From assembly GCA_937900305.1 (NCBI GenBank), contig CALCCV010000028.1, positions 1-21,438 of the forward strand: a stretch of 21,438 nt of DNA, written 5' to 3'. Every line of letters begins with the position of its first letter. Positions within the stretch are counted from its first letter, which is position 1. Below, piece by piece: positions 14,678-21,438 of this stretch. The position numbers and the translations under genes were made by a program. The DNA is from an uncultured Pseudobdellovibrionaceae bacterium (GTDB taxonomy: Bacteria > Bdellovibrionota > Bdellovibrionia > Bdellovibrionales > Bdellovibrionaceae). The notes under the pieces are model-generated. The model saw only the letters and a program-made list of their open reading frames with translations, searched no databases and had not been told where the DNA came from.

Positions 14678-15355
14678 ATGAATCGTGGTGTCTTGCTGAA
14701 ATTCTTCATTTTAATGATACCTAGCTTTTTGTCATGTCTTGGTCATCTGTCCACAGCAAATGCAGACGCTTTGGGAACCATCCGGGGAGGCTTCAGCATC
14801 CAAGACAAACTTAATTATGATCCGAAATTTATTCATGGAGACATTTGCAATTTCGCGGATTTGATATTTACGCGAACTGATCAAGCAGAGCGATTTCACA
14901 ATGAGCGTGGAATTCCCTATGTCGACAGTGCTGGTCGGTCCGTTTATCAGAAATTGCTAATTCTTTCAGGTTCCGAGGAAACTTGCTCTGTGTACACGAA
15001 TATGGAGAGGGGCGAAGGGAAATTGTCCGGTAGCGGTTGGAGATCAATTAGTGAACTTGTTTCATCCGGGACCCTAGATCGCATGCCGATCAATGATGTC
15101 CTCGGGCTGACGATTAAGAATTGGGTTTTTTCTTCCGACAAGCGCAAGACAATCGGCGGCATCGTATCTCAGGCCCCCCCGGCGACGAACCCACGCAAAC
15201 TATTTACGTTTAGCAACGATCAATTGAAAAGGAATTTGGTCTTCAATTGCAGCCCTGGAATGACAAGAGAAAACATTGGCCAATTGGTGCCAGCCAACCT
15301 GACCGGGTCTGCGATCATCCAGAGAGTGCAAAGTGATCGCACGTCCCGCCCATAG
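14678..15355 (+). CDS. Exported protein of unknown function, first of a two-gene set
   Basis: The protein has 225 residues from the ATG at 14678, chosen because GAGGAG (14667-14672) lies five bases upstream; the in-frame GTG at 14672 is inside that site. A Sec signal peptide (MNRGVLLKFFILMIPSFLSCL, cleavage after TANA, about residue 29) precedes a mature part with three cysteines (57, 103, 191). Recognisable only as a soluble alpha/beta-looking protein; a serine/glycine-rich patch (GEGKLSGSGWRS) is seen near residue 115. Family unknown. Its stop is 25 bases before the start of the next exported gene, so the two are very likely one operon and may act together outside the cytoplasm. Confidence 0.75.
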   Translation: MNRGVLLKFFILMIPSFLSCLGHLSTANADALGTIRGGFSIQDKLNYDPKFIHGDICNFADLIFTRTDQAERFHNERGIPYVDSAGRSVYQKLLILSGSEETCSVYTNMERGEGKLSGSGWRSISELVSSGTLDRMPINDVLGLTIKNWVFSSDKRKTIGGIVSQAPPATNPRKLFTFSNDQLKRNLVFNCSPGMTRENIGQLVPANLTGSAIIQRVQSDRTSRP

Positions 15356-15370
15356 GTCTCCGTCGCCGTT

Positions 15371-15374
15371 GGAG
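15371..15374 (+). promoter_or_regulatory. Ribosome site deciding the GTG start at 15381
   Basis: GGAG lies six bases before GTG 15381. The earlier in-frame GTG at 15333, which would overlap the upstream gene by 23 bases, has no comparable site. Confidence 0.5.
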
Positions 15375-15380
15375 CCTGCG

Positions 15381-16607
15381 GTGGCACGCCAGGCTGTGAG
15401 ATTGTCCAACGTTTTGTCAGTTGTTGGCCGATCGGTGACGTTCGGTTTGATAGTCAGTTTAGTAGCCAGCCACTTCTGTCAGGCTCGGGGGTCAGATGAC
15501 CGTTACCGATTCAGCAAACAATTCAGCCAAGGACTCGCTAAGGAAGGAGAACTTCAAAGCTGTGTTAATCGGGGTCTGGCAAATGTCGAAATGGTTTGCT
15601 CGACTCTTTTCCATATCTCTCACTCGAGCCATTTTCCAAGGCCGCTGCCTCTATTTGAGTCCAAATTGTGGAGGGTTTGGATGACCACAGGACCGCATTC
15701 GTCGGGTCAACCGGGGTTTCTCAAGAATGCGAACTCTGCTGCCAGGGAAGTGTTTATTCCCTGGTTTTTGGATAATAAAGGGGGATCGTTTGAGCAGATG
15801 CTCCGAAGCATGCACAGGGTGTCGGCGACAGGCTTGCCTGCCCAAAGAGAAGAGTTCACAGGCCTCGATAACTACTCAAGTGCGGACGTGTTTCCCGGAA
15901 TGTCTCGGGTAGAGGTGCTCGAAATGGATGAAGCTGGGATAAATGCTTTCGGGGGAAGAGAGAAGTTTGAGGCGGCCGTTGCCCACTTGCGGGGAAATCA
16001 GATGTGGACTCCGATGGTCGTGAACCGTGAGCTTTACATGCGCAAGTTCAAAACACTTTCCGAATTGAAAAAGGAAGGCACAGTCGTGGAGGACAAGTAC
16101 CGAATTGTGATTCCACAACGGGGACGGAGCATCGCAATTCTTGCCGATTTTCAGACAGAGGGAGATTTGGTTAAAAGAGTTCAATGGGATGTTGTTCCGC
16201 CGGGCCTCTCGCCCGAAGGCAAGATTCAGAATGTGTGGCAGAGGGTGGATGATGCGCGCGTCGTTGAGAACTATAGCTATTTTCCTGATGAACGTCAGCT
16301 TCCATCCTTCATTCGTGAAGCAGAAAGGTTGATGAACGAGATTAAAGCTTTACCGGTTTTACCGAATGGCAGCGGCAGCCACTCTCGATTGTTAGTTCTT
16401 CTCGCAGATTATTTTCAGGTCATGCTAACATCCCATTTTTTTTGCCGGATCAATTTTTCATTGCTAATGAATCAGGTGAACACAATTCTCTATTTGAATA
16501 ACATGAACCCGGTTTACCATGAAGATTTGGACCGGTGGGCGATTGTGCTGCCCCCTGAGCAGTTCCGAGAGGTGTTCGTCGACCAAGTCCGAGCGTTTAA
16601 CCCCTAA
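15381..16607 (+). CDS. Exported protein of unknown function with a Fic-like C-terminal pattern
   Basis: The protein has 408 residues from GTG 15381 (GGAG six bases upstream). A signal peptide is predicted (basic start VARQAVRLSN, core VTFGLIVSLVA, cleavage after CQA, about residue 35). The C-terminal 90 residues look helical: a helix (FIREAERLMNEIKAL), then SRLLVLLADYFQVMLTSHFF, then CRINFSLLMNQVNTILYLNN. The order resembles the Fic/Doc core (helix, HPFx[D/E]GNGR loop, R-LLMN helix). His352, Phe354 and Asn358 coincide with H1, F3 and N7 of the Fic motif, but the acidic residue, both glycines and the arginine are missing. It is therefore either a very divergent Fic fold or a coincidence. No family was recognised with confidence. 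It follows the gene at 14678 by 25 bases. Confidence 0.72.
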   Translation: MARQAVRLSNVLSVVGRSVTFGLIVSLVASHFCQARGSDDRYRFSKQFSQGLAKEGELQSCVNRGLANVEMVCSTLFHISHSSHFPRPLPLFESKLWRVWMTTGPHSSGQPGFLKNANSAAREVFIPWFLDNKGGSFEQMLRSMHRVSATGLPAQREEFTGLDNYSSADVFPGMSRVEVLEMDEAGINAFGGREKFEAAVAHLRGNQMWTPMVVNRELYMRKFKTLSELKKEGTVVEDKYRIVIPQRGRSIAILADFQTEGDLVKRVQWDVVPPGLSPEGKIQNVWQRVDDARVVENYSYFPDERQLPSFIREAERLMNEIKALPVLPNGSGSHSRLLVLLADYFQVMLTSHFFCRINFSLLMNQVNTILYLNNMNPVYHEDLDRWAIVLPPEQFREVFVDQVRAFNP

Positions 16608-16744
16608 AACGATCCCGAATTCAAACGACCTGAACTGATCAAAGTTAACGACATCCACGAATTCGACTTGTGTTCGATGAAAGATCATTTTTTTCACTTT
16701 AAAAGATTAGATAGTGGCGCACGCCGTGTCCATCGGAAATGTTT

Positions 16745-18124
16745 TTAAAAGTTCAGTGGCCCGACAAACGTCAAATCACTTTCTTGGAGTTCACCGCTGT
16801 GAACTTCTTCAATCACAAGATGTAGAGGTTCTTTTGTGCGCGTCTTTAAATCTTCAGGGGCAATGCTGACGAAGAGATGTATCGTCTTGGACGTTTCTGA
16901 GGGAATGTCGTAGGATTCCGCAGGTTGAATGAGAGTGTGGGCAGAGAGAACATTTTTTGCCAGCTTTAATCTGAAGCTTTGATTTGTTTGAGCTTGATTG
17001 AAGAGATGAAGTTTAAAGTGATTCACAATTTTTCCATCGGGCGAAATCTGATATGGAGTTTCCGTCGCCCGCAATACGGTTGCTGCGAAAACTCTGCGGC
17101 CGGCGAGATGAAAGATAAATCCACCGATCATTAGGATCGCAATCGAAAAATAAGCGAGAACTCTTGGGCGTCGAAAAATGGATCTCGGTTTTGCGGCCAG
17201 GGATCGATAGGAAATCAAGCCAATGGGTTTTTTGAGCTTTTTCATGATTTCATCGCAGGCATCAATGCAAGCTGTGCAGCCGATGCATTCCATCTGCAAA
17301 CCATTTCGAATATCTATCGCAGTTGGGCAAACTTGTACGCAGCGCTGACATGAGACACAATCTCCCGACCTTGACGAATTGGCGGGCGTACGGCGTGGTT
17401 CACCTCGAACCTCATCGTAAACGACTGTCTTGGTATTTGCGTCCAAGAGGACGCTCTGAAAGCGTCCGTAGGGGCACATGATGACGCAGAATTGCTCTCG
17501 AAACCATCCGAAATTGAAAAGAAGAATGGCAGATACAGATCCGACGCTCAGAAAGTAGGTCCAATTTTCTCCTGGGGGACGCTTCATCATTTCCCACAGC
17601 TCTGCGCTCCCGCTGAAACATGCAATGAGGCTGTGTGAAATTAAGGAGCAACAAATCGCGAAGAGTGCCCATTTTGTCGCGAGTTTGCCGATCTTTCTTA
17701 AACTCAATGGAGCTTCAGCTAATTTGCGCCTCTCGAGATATTTACCTTCAACCAAAATCTCTATTCGCCGAAAGATCGATTCGATAAATACCGTTTGCGG
17801 ACAACCCCAACCGCACCACGCCCGTCCCCAGAGGACTGTGCTGATCATAAGGCTCAGCGCGAATAGAGCAAATATGAAGAAAATCAGAGGTGCATCATGA
17901 GACAAAAAGACCTGACCGAAAATTTCGAAACGCCGTCCGGGAATATCCAAGCGCAGAGCTTGAGTTGGACCAATGCGGATCCACGGCAGAGCCAAAAAAA
18001 CACCTACGAGAAATGCATGAATCACGGTTCGCCGGCGATGAAATCGTCCCTTCACTTCTGCAGGAATAATGAATTTTCGGTTGCCAACTTCGTCGAGCAT
18101 TGTAAGACGATCAGGGGTTGCCAA
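16745..18124 (-). CDS. ccoG: CcoG, membrane ferredoxin-like accessory protein of cbb3 oxidase
   Basis: The protein has 459 residues from the TTG at 18124-18122, preceded six bases upstream by AAGGAG. This start overlaps the ccoP stop by 14 bases and gives the usual CcoG length. The ATG at 18100 is the alternative, and longer frames to 18250 lie inside ccoP. Features in order: NRKFIIPAEVKG start, first membrane helices, GRAWCGWGCPQTVFIE (about 101-116) and a CVIMCPYGRFQ segment (about 213-223). Two 4Fe-4S clusters follow, with Cys256/259/262/266 and Cys280/283/286/290 (CVSCQRCVQVCP and CIGCTACIDAC). After the last helix comes the C-terminal Ig-like domain. CcoG is reported to act as a copper reductase in cbb3 biogenesis. 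It is the last gene of the operon. Confidence 0.94.
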   Translation of the reverse strand: MATPDRLTMLDEVGNRKFIIPAEVKGRFHRRRTVIHAFLVGVFLALPWIRIGPTQALRLDIPGRRFEIFGQVFLSHDAPLIFFIFALFALSLMISTVLWGRAWCGWGCPQTVFIESIFRRIEILVEGKYLERRKLAEAPLSLRKIGKLATKWALFAICCSLISHSLIACFSGSAELWEMMKRPPGENWTYFLSVGSVSAILLFNFGWFREQFCVIMCPYGRFQSVLLDANTKTVVYDEVRGEPRRTPANSSRSGDCVSCQRCVQVCPTAIDIRNGLQMECIGCTACIDACDEIMKKLKKPIGLISYRSLAAKPRSIFRRPRVLAYFSIAILMIGGFIFHLAGRRVFAATVLRATETPYQISPDGKIVNHFKLHLFNQAQTNQSFRLKLAKNVLSAHTLIQPAESYDIPSETSKTIHLFVSIAPEDLKTRTKEPLHLVIEEVHSGELQESDLTFVGPLNF

Positions 18125-18689
18125 TCTTTTCTCCTTGGGGAGCCTTGGGATTTTTCGGATGAGTTCCTTTTTGGGAGACGATGAAAGCCACCACCGCGCG
18201 AATTTCATCAGCTTGAAGCATGGCTTCCCATGGCGGCATTCCCTTTTCAAGAACCCCTGCCTTAACGATGGTTAATATGTCTAGCCATCGTCCTTGCCCG
18301 TGGAGCCAGTATTCGTCCACAAGATTAGGACCAATAAGACCTTGCAGTTCGGGACCGTGACAGGAGACGCAACGAGCTTTGAAAATCTCACGACCTAGAT
18401 CCACGACGGTGGTTTGACCTAACAGTTGAGCCATGGACTCCTCTGTGTCTGGTGAGTTTATTTTTTCTTTTGTATTGGTCGCCTTCGCTTGTTTCTTAAT
18501 TGTGCTGAGAGAGGTGTTGAGCTCTTCGATTTGCGTTGGCGCTGAGCCTGAGAAAAAGTGGAGGAAATAGATGAAGCTAAAGCCAATGGTGATTAGAAAC
18601 GTCCATAGCCACCAAGTAGGCAAAGGGTTGTCAAATTCGCGAATTCCATCGTACTCATGATCTGTTAGAGATTCCTTTTCGTCAGACAT
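18111..18689 (-). CDS. ccoP: CcoP, cytochrome c subunit of cbb3 oxidase, single-heme form
   Basis: The protein has 192 residues from the ATG at 18689, with GAGGAG six bases upstream. The N-terminus has the CcoP hallmark HEYDGIREFDNPLPTWW leading into one membrane helix (about 25-46). A polar linker of about 50 residues is followed by one cytochrome c domain: CVSCH at 107-111 and the axial methionine in EKGMPPW (Met151). Canonical CcoP has about 300 residues and two CxxCH motifs; here only one is present, so electron entry uses a single CcoP heme. Shortened CcoP forms occur in other lineages. It passes electrons to the CcoO heme. It starts three bases after the ccoQ stop and overlaps the ccoG start. 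Confidence 0.95.
   Translation of the reverse strand: MSDEKESLTDHEYDGIREFDNPLPTWWLWTFLITIGFSFIYFLHFFSGSAPTQIEELNTSLSTIKKQAKATNTKEKINSPDTEESMAQLLGQTTVVDLGREIFKARCVSCHGPELQGLIGPNLVDEYWLHGQGRWLDILTIVKAGVLEKGMPPWEAMLQADEIRAVVAFIVSQKGTHPKNPKAPQGEKIGNP
18131..18136 (-). promoter_or_regulatory. Shine-Dalgarno site deciding the TTG start of ccoG
   Basis: On the minus strand this reads AAGGAG, six bases before the TTG at 18124-18122 and inside the 3' end of ccoP. No comparable site precedes the ATG at 18100. Confidence 0.6.
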
Positions 18690-18692
18690 GAT

Positions 18693-18857
18693 TCACTCCT
18701 CAATCAAAGGCAGATTTGCCATCTGTTCATAGAACTTTCGAGAGCCAGCTCGCAAGAAGGTCCACGCTAAAACTCCGCCGAATACGAAAATGAAAATCAA
18801 CAAAGCCAAGCTGGTCATGGGAATGTCCGTAAAAAATTTGAGTCCTTGCGCTAACAT
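18693..18857 (-). CDS. ccoQ: CcoQ/FixQ-like small membrane subunit of cbb3 oxidase
   Basis: The protein has 54 residues from the ATG at 18857, with AAAGGAG six bases upstream inside the end of ccoNO. A single membrane helix (TSLALLIFIFVFGGVLAW, about 15-32) is followed by a short basic stretch and the typical ending of the family (EQMANLPLIEE, compare the 'LPL' acidic tail of CcoQ). CcoQ stabilises the oxidase and its interaction with CcoP. One base separates it from the ccoNO stop, and three bases from the ccoP start codon. A longer frame to 18932 lies within ccoNO and is rejected. Confidence 0.88.
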   Translation of the reverse strand: MLAQGLKFFTDIPMTSLALLIFIFVFGGVLAWTFLRAGSRKFYEQMANLPLIEE

Positions 18858-18858
18858 G

Positions 18859-21018
18859 CTAGTCTCCTTTCGGCGATTCAAGTGGTGGAATTTCAAGTTT
18901 TGATTTTTGTCCAAGTGATTGAAGATAAGCAATCAATGGGACGATTTCATATTCTGTGAGATCTGCAGGAGCACCCTGGTCCATCAGCTGTTTTGCTAAG
19001 TGCTTTGCATCCTTAACGGCTTGCAGATCGGCGTTGGCAACTTCTTCTGTTGAATAAGGAACGCCTAGATTCTGCAAAACGGAAAATTTTTTTCGTAGAC
19101 TAAGAAAATCTGTCTTCTTTCGCAAGAGCCATGGATATGCGGGCATAATGGAGTTGGGAGTCACTTCACGTGGGTCTAGCATGTGTCTTAGATGCCAGAG
19201 ATCTGGATACTTTTTGCCGATCCGAGCGAGGTCGGGACCGGTGCGTTTTGAGCCCCATTGAAAGGGCCGATCGTACATCGACTCAGCGATGGTAGAAGGA
19301 GCTCCATAACGCAAAACTTCGGCTGGCAACGGGCGAATCTGCTGAGAATGACAAACGTAACATCCTTCGCGAATATAAATGTCTCTCCCGGCAAGTTCGA
19401 GGGCGGTGTGGGGTTGCAGTTGAGAACTCTTTGGGACGTAATTATTTAAAAAAAGTGTCGGATATATTTCGATAATCGATCCTGCTAAAACAGCTAATAC
19501 GGTGAGGACTGTAAAGGTCGGTACGAGGCCTTCAAGTCCGCGGTGTCCCTTTTGCTCCTCTGAGCTCAGCAGGGTGTCCATATTGCTGGTCACTTTAACC
19601 AGCCTGGATTGCTGTTTTGGCGCTCGTCGAATGGTCAAGATGAGATTGTAAAGCATTGTCAAAAAGCCAAGGATAAAAAGGCCGCCGGAAAATGCCCGCA
19701 CCCAATAGAGAGGAATGATGCGCACGACGGTTTCAATAAAGTCTGGATAGACGAGGCGCCCCTGGCCGTCTATGGCGAGCCACATGAGACCTTGGGTGAT
19801 ACCCGCGACCACCATCGAAAGATAGTAGCCAAGCACTCCTAAAAAACCGACCCAAAAGTGAAATGTCGCAAGTTTTTTAGAGTGAAGCTCGGTTCCCCAA
19901 AGACGAGGCACTAAATAATACAGCATCGCAAACGTGAGAAATCCGTTCCACCCTAGTGCACCACCATGCACGTGACCAATGATCCAATCGGTGTAATGTC
20001 CGAGCGCACTTACGGATTTAATCGAAAGCAAAGGTCCCTCAAAGGTGGCCATTCCGTAAAAAGTCACCGCTGCAACAAAAAACTTTATAACAGGATCCGT
20101 TCGCAAAAGATGCCAAGAGCCTCTCAAGGTCAGCAAACCATTGATCATGCCACCCCAACTTGGAGCCCATAGCATGATCGAAAAAATCATTCCAAGTGTC
20201 TGCGCCCAATCGGGTAAAGAGGTGTAGAGAAGATGATGAGGACCTGCCCAAATGTAAATGAACACCAAGGCCCAAAAGTGAATAATGGAGAGTCGATAGG
20301 AATAGACCGGCCGGTTGGCAGCCTTTGGCAGATAGTAGTACATCAGTCCCAAAAATGGAGTCGTTAAAAAAAACGCAACAGCATTGTGACCATACCACCA
20401 CTGAACCAAGGCATCTTGTATGCCCGCATATACGGGGTAACTCTTTAACCAGGAAACTGGAATTTCAATTGAATTTACCACGTGAAGAATCGCCACGGTG
20501 ACGATAGTTGCGATGTAAAACCAAAGGGCGACATACATGTGTCGTTCGCGACGTCGAGCCAAGGTGCCGAAGAAGTTAACTGCAAAAATCACCCATACGA
20601 CCGTGATGGCAATGTCGATGGGCCACTCCAGCTCTGCATACTCTTTGGACTGTGAGTAACCTAGTGGGAGTGTTATCGCGGCAGCCAGAATGATGAGTTG
20701 CCACCCCCAAAAATGTATTCGGCTCAATCGATCAGAGAACATACGGGTTTTCAAGAGACGCTGCGAAGAATGGTAAATTCCTGCAAAGATGGCATTGCCG
20801 GCGAATGCGAAAATCGCGGCGTTAGTGTGAAGCGGCCGAAGTCTCCCAAAACTCAACCACTCCAAATTCATATTGGCAGGCCAGTAGGCCAGCTGAACGG
20901 CAGCAAGCAAGCCCGCAAAGAAGGCCACCCCAGCAAAGACCATTGTAGCGATGATAAACATCTTTACAATTTGATCGTCGTATTCAATTTCTACGTAAGA
21001 TAAAGAGTTAGATTTCAT
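18859..21018 (-). CDS. ccoNO: Fused CcoN-CcoO, catalytic and mono-heme subunits of cbb3 cytochrome c oxidase
   Basis: The protein has 719 residues from the ATG at 21018, with AAAGG five bases upstream; the start lies inside the end of ccoS. The CcoN part (about 1-465) has twelve or so membrane helices. Metal ligands: His64 (PLHTNAA, low-spin heme b), His211 (WWYGHNAV) and His261-His262 (AGPHHLL) for CuB, Tyr241 (VYSYRLS) as the expected cross-linked tyrosine, and His349/His351 (GHVHGGALGWNGF) for the hemes. A linker of about 35 residues joins CcoO, which has its own membrane anchor (LVPTFTVLTVLAVLAGSI). CcoO then carries CYVCH at 553-557 and the axial Met625 (SIMPAYPW). Usually these are two genes; fused forms are known in Bacteroidetes and some other groups. 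The enzyme reduces O2 with high affinity and pumps protons. Confidence 0.97.
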   Translation of the reverse strand: MKSNSLSYVEIEYDDQIVKMFIIATMVFAGVAFFAGLLAAVQLAYWPANMNLEWLSFGRLRPLHTNAAIFAFAGNAIFAGIYHSSQRLLKTRMFSDRLSRIHFWGWQLIILAAAITLPLGYSQSKEYAELEWPIDIAITVVWVIFAVNFFGTLARRRERHMYVALWFYIATIVTVAILHVVNSIEIPVSWLKSYPVYAGIQDALVQWWYGHNAVAFFLTTPFLGLMYYYLPKAANRPVYSYRLSIIHFWALVFIYIWAGPHHLLYTSLPDWAQTLGMIFSIMLWAPSWGGMINGLLTLRGSWHLLRTDPVIKFFVAAVTFYGMATFEGPLLSIKSVSALGHYTDWIIGHVHGGALGWNGFLTFAMLYYLVPRLWGTELHSKKLATFHFWVGFLGVLGYYLSMVVAGITQGLMWLAIDGQGRLVYPDFIETVVRIIPLYWVRAFSGGLFILGFLTMLYNLILTIRRAPKQQSRLVKVTSNMDTLLSSEEQKGHRGLEGLVPTFTVLTVLAVLAGSIIEIYPTLFLNNYVPKSSQLQPHTALELAGRDIYIREGCYVCHSQQIRPLPAEVLRYGAPSTIAESMYDRPFQWGSKRTGPDLARIGKKYPDLWHLRHMLDPREVTPNSIMPAYPWLLRKKTDFLSLRKKFSVLQNLGVPYSTEEVANADLQAVKDAKHLAKQLMDQGAPADLTEYEIVPLIAYLQSLGQKSKLEIPPLESPKGD

Positions 21019-21178
21019 GTTTGCCTTTCTCAGAAGAGCTATCATCAGTCGTCAGAATTCGATGTGGCGCCGTTTCAAGATCATCCAGCTGTCCATGATT
21101 GGCAGACCAAACAAAGGCTGCTAAAAATCCCGCGCCCAGTAATAAAGAAATGGGAATCATGATTTCCAAGACATTCAT
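21008..21178 (-). CDS. ccoS: CcoS, small cbb3 oxidase assembly protein
   Basis: The protein has 56 residues from the ATG at 21178. It has one membrane helix (IMIPISLLLGAGFLAAFVW), then the conserved CcoS/FixS block NHGQLDDLETAPHRIL, in which the GQ-DDLE-P-RIL pattern is diagnostic. A serine-rich charged tail ends HEI. CcoS is needed to insert heme and copper into CcoN. The start overlaps the ccoI stop by four bases (ATGA), and the end overlaps the ccoN start by 11 bases, so the three are translationally coupled. The gene is shorter than usual size cut-offs and easily missed. Confidence 0.93.
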   Translation of the reverse strand: MNVLEIMIPISLLLGAGFLAAFVWSANHGQLDDLETAPHRILTTDDSSSEKGKHEI

Positions 21179-21438
21179 TGGCGACTTCCCAGCCAGGTGC
21201 TGAACAAAATGAAGCTGCTACTCAAGGGCATCAACAGAGCCGCAATGAAAGGATTGATAAATCCTGCCAAGGCAAGGAGCCCACCTACGCAATTGTAGAT
21301 AATCGAAACGCCTAAATTTTGTCGGATCAATCCAATTGCGCTGTTGCTGATATCAATAAATTTCACGAGACTCTTTAAGCTAGGATTGGCAAAATAGACC
21401 TGAGAACTTTTAATTGCGACGCCAACCCCTCCCGATAC
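21175..21438 (-). CDS. ccoI: CcoI/FixI copper-transporting P-type ATPase, C-terminal fragment
   Basis: The last 87 residues of a gene that continues past the right edge; a GTG at 21366 is internal. The visible part begins SGGVGVAIKSS, which corresponds to the stretch after the hinge motif of P1B ATPases. It continues with VKFIDISNSAIGLIRQNLGV and SIIYNCVGGLLALAGFINPF, ending in AALLMPLSSS and a last hydrophobic turn. The IRQNL-S-YN pattern and the SS near the end are typical of CPx-type ATPases. The catalytic DKTG and the CPC motif would lie outside the window. CcoI exports copper across the inner membrane for the CuB site of CcoN. It overlaps ccoS by four bases and is assigned to cco by this context. 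Confidence 0.93.
   Translation of the reverse strand, partial: VSGGVGVAIKSSQVYFANPSLKSLVKFIDISNSAIGLIRQNLGVSIIYNCVGGLLALAGFINPFIAALLMPLSSSFILFSTWLGSRQ

Noticed and set aside
15333..15380. Earlier GTG start for the 408-residue protein
   Set aside because: It overlaps the preceding gene, lacks a ribosome site and would put 16 residues before the signal peptide.
16608..16744. Terminator between the convergent genes ending at 16607 and 16745
   Set aside because: A run of seven T residues (near 16687) is present, but no stem of useful length precedes it on either strand.
18693..18932. Longer form of ccoQ starting at 18932
   Set aside because: The extra codons lie inside ccoNO, and AAAGGAG precedes the ATG at 18857.

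Overview
The window looks like chromosomal DNA from a Bdellovibrio-like bacterium (phylum Bdellovibrionota), placed by gene content only. The clues are a regulator of the DUF4423/TIGR02147 type (common in Bdellovibrio and Fibrobacter), a cbb3 oxidase whose CcoN and CcoO subunits are fused, a one-heme CcoP, and an unusual number of small exported proteins. I saw no tRNA, rRNA, CRISPR array, insertion sequence or phage gene.

Layout. Bases 1-200 are AT-rich and hold the likely 3' end of a gene entering from the left. From about 200 to 7050 there are six exported-protein genes: two small unknowns (200-544 minus, 864-1313 plus), an S41 peptidase lipoprotein (1675-3393), a probable TolC-like outer-membrane protein (3668-5167) with a closely coupled exported partner (5179-6309), and a cysteine-rich protein with an internal duplication (6652-7041). 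A block of mixed functions follows: an orphan 7-TM histidine kinase (7146-8570 minus), a secreted HNH nuclease (8756-9244), a Cu/Zn-type superoxide dismutase lacking two zinc ligands (9352-9924), an EcsC-family protein (9995-10870 minus), a small lipoprotein (10950-11420), a CNNM/CBS membrane protein (11518-12579), a DUF4423 regulator (12651-13688 minus) and three more exported unknowns (13960-14265, 14678-15355, 15381-16607).

The right end, all on the minus strand and read from 21438 to 16745, is a compact cbb3 cytochrome oxidase operon: ccoI (partial), ccoS, ccoNO fusion, ccoQ, ccoP, ccoG. Genes overlap or nearly touch. CcoNO, CcoQ and CcoP form the high-affinity terminal oxidase. CcoI supplies copper, CcoS is needed for cofactor insertion, and CcoG is a membrane iron-sulfur protein involved in copper handling. 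CcoH is not visible and could lie beyond the right edge.

Of the 16 genes outside the cco operon with both ends in the window, 12 begin with a Sec or lipoprotein signal peptide, so most of the window is devoted to the envelope or secretome. No single new multi-gene system is proven. The best leads are the zinc-ligand-deficient SodC, a degenerate Fic-like motif in the secreted 408-residue protein, a run of hairpins after the S41 gene, and phased repeats upstream of the DUF4423 regulator.
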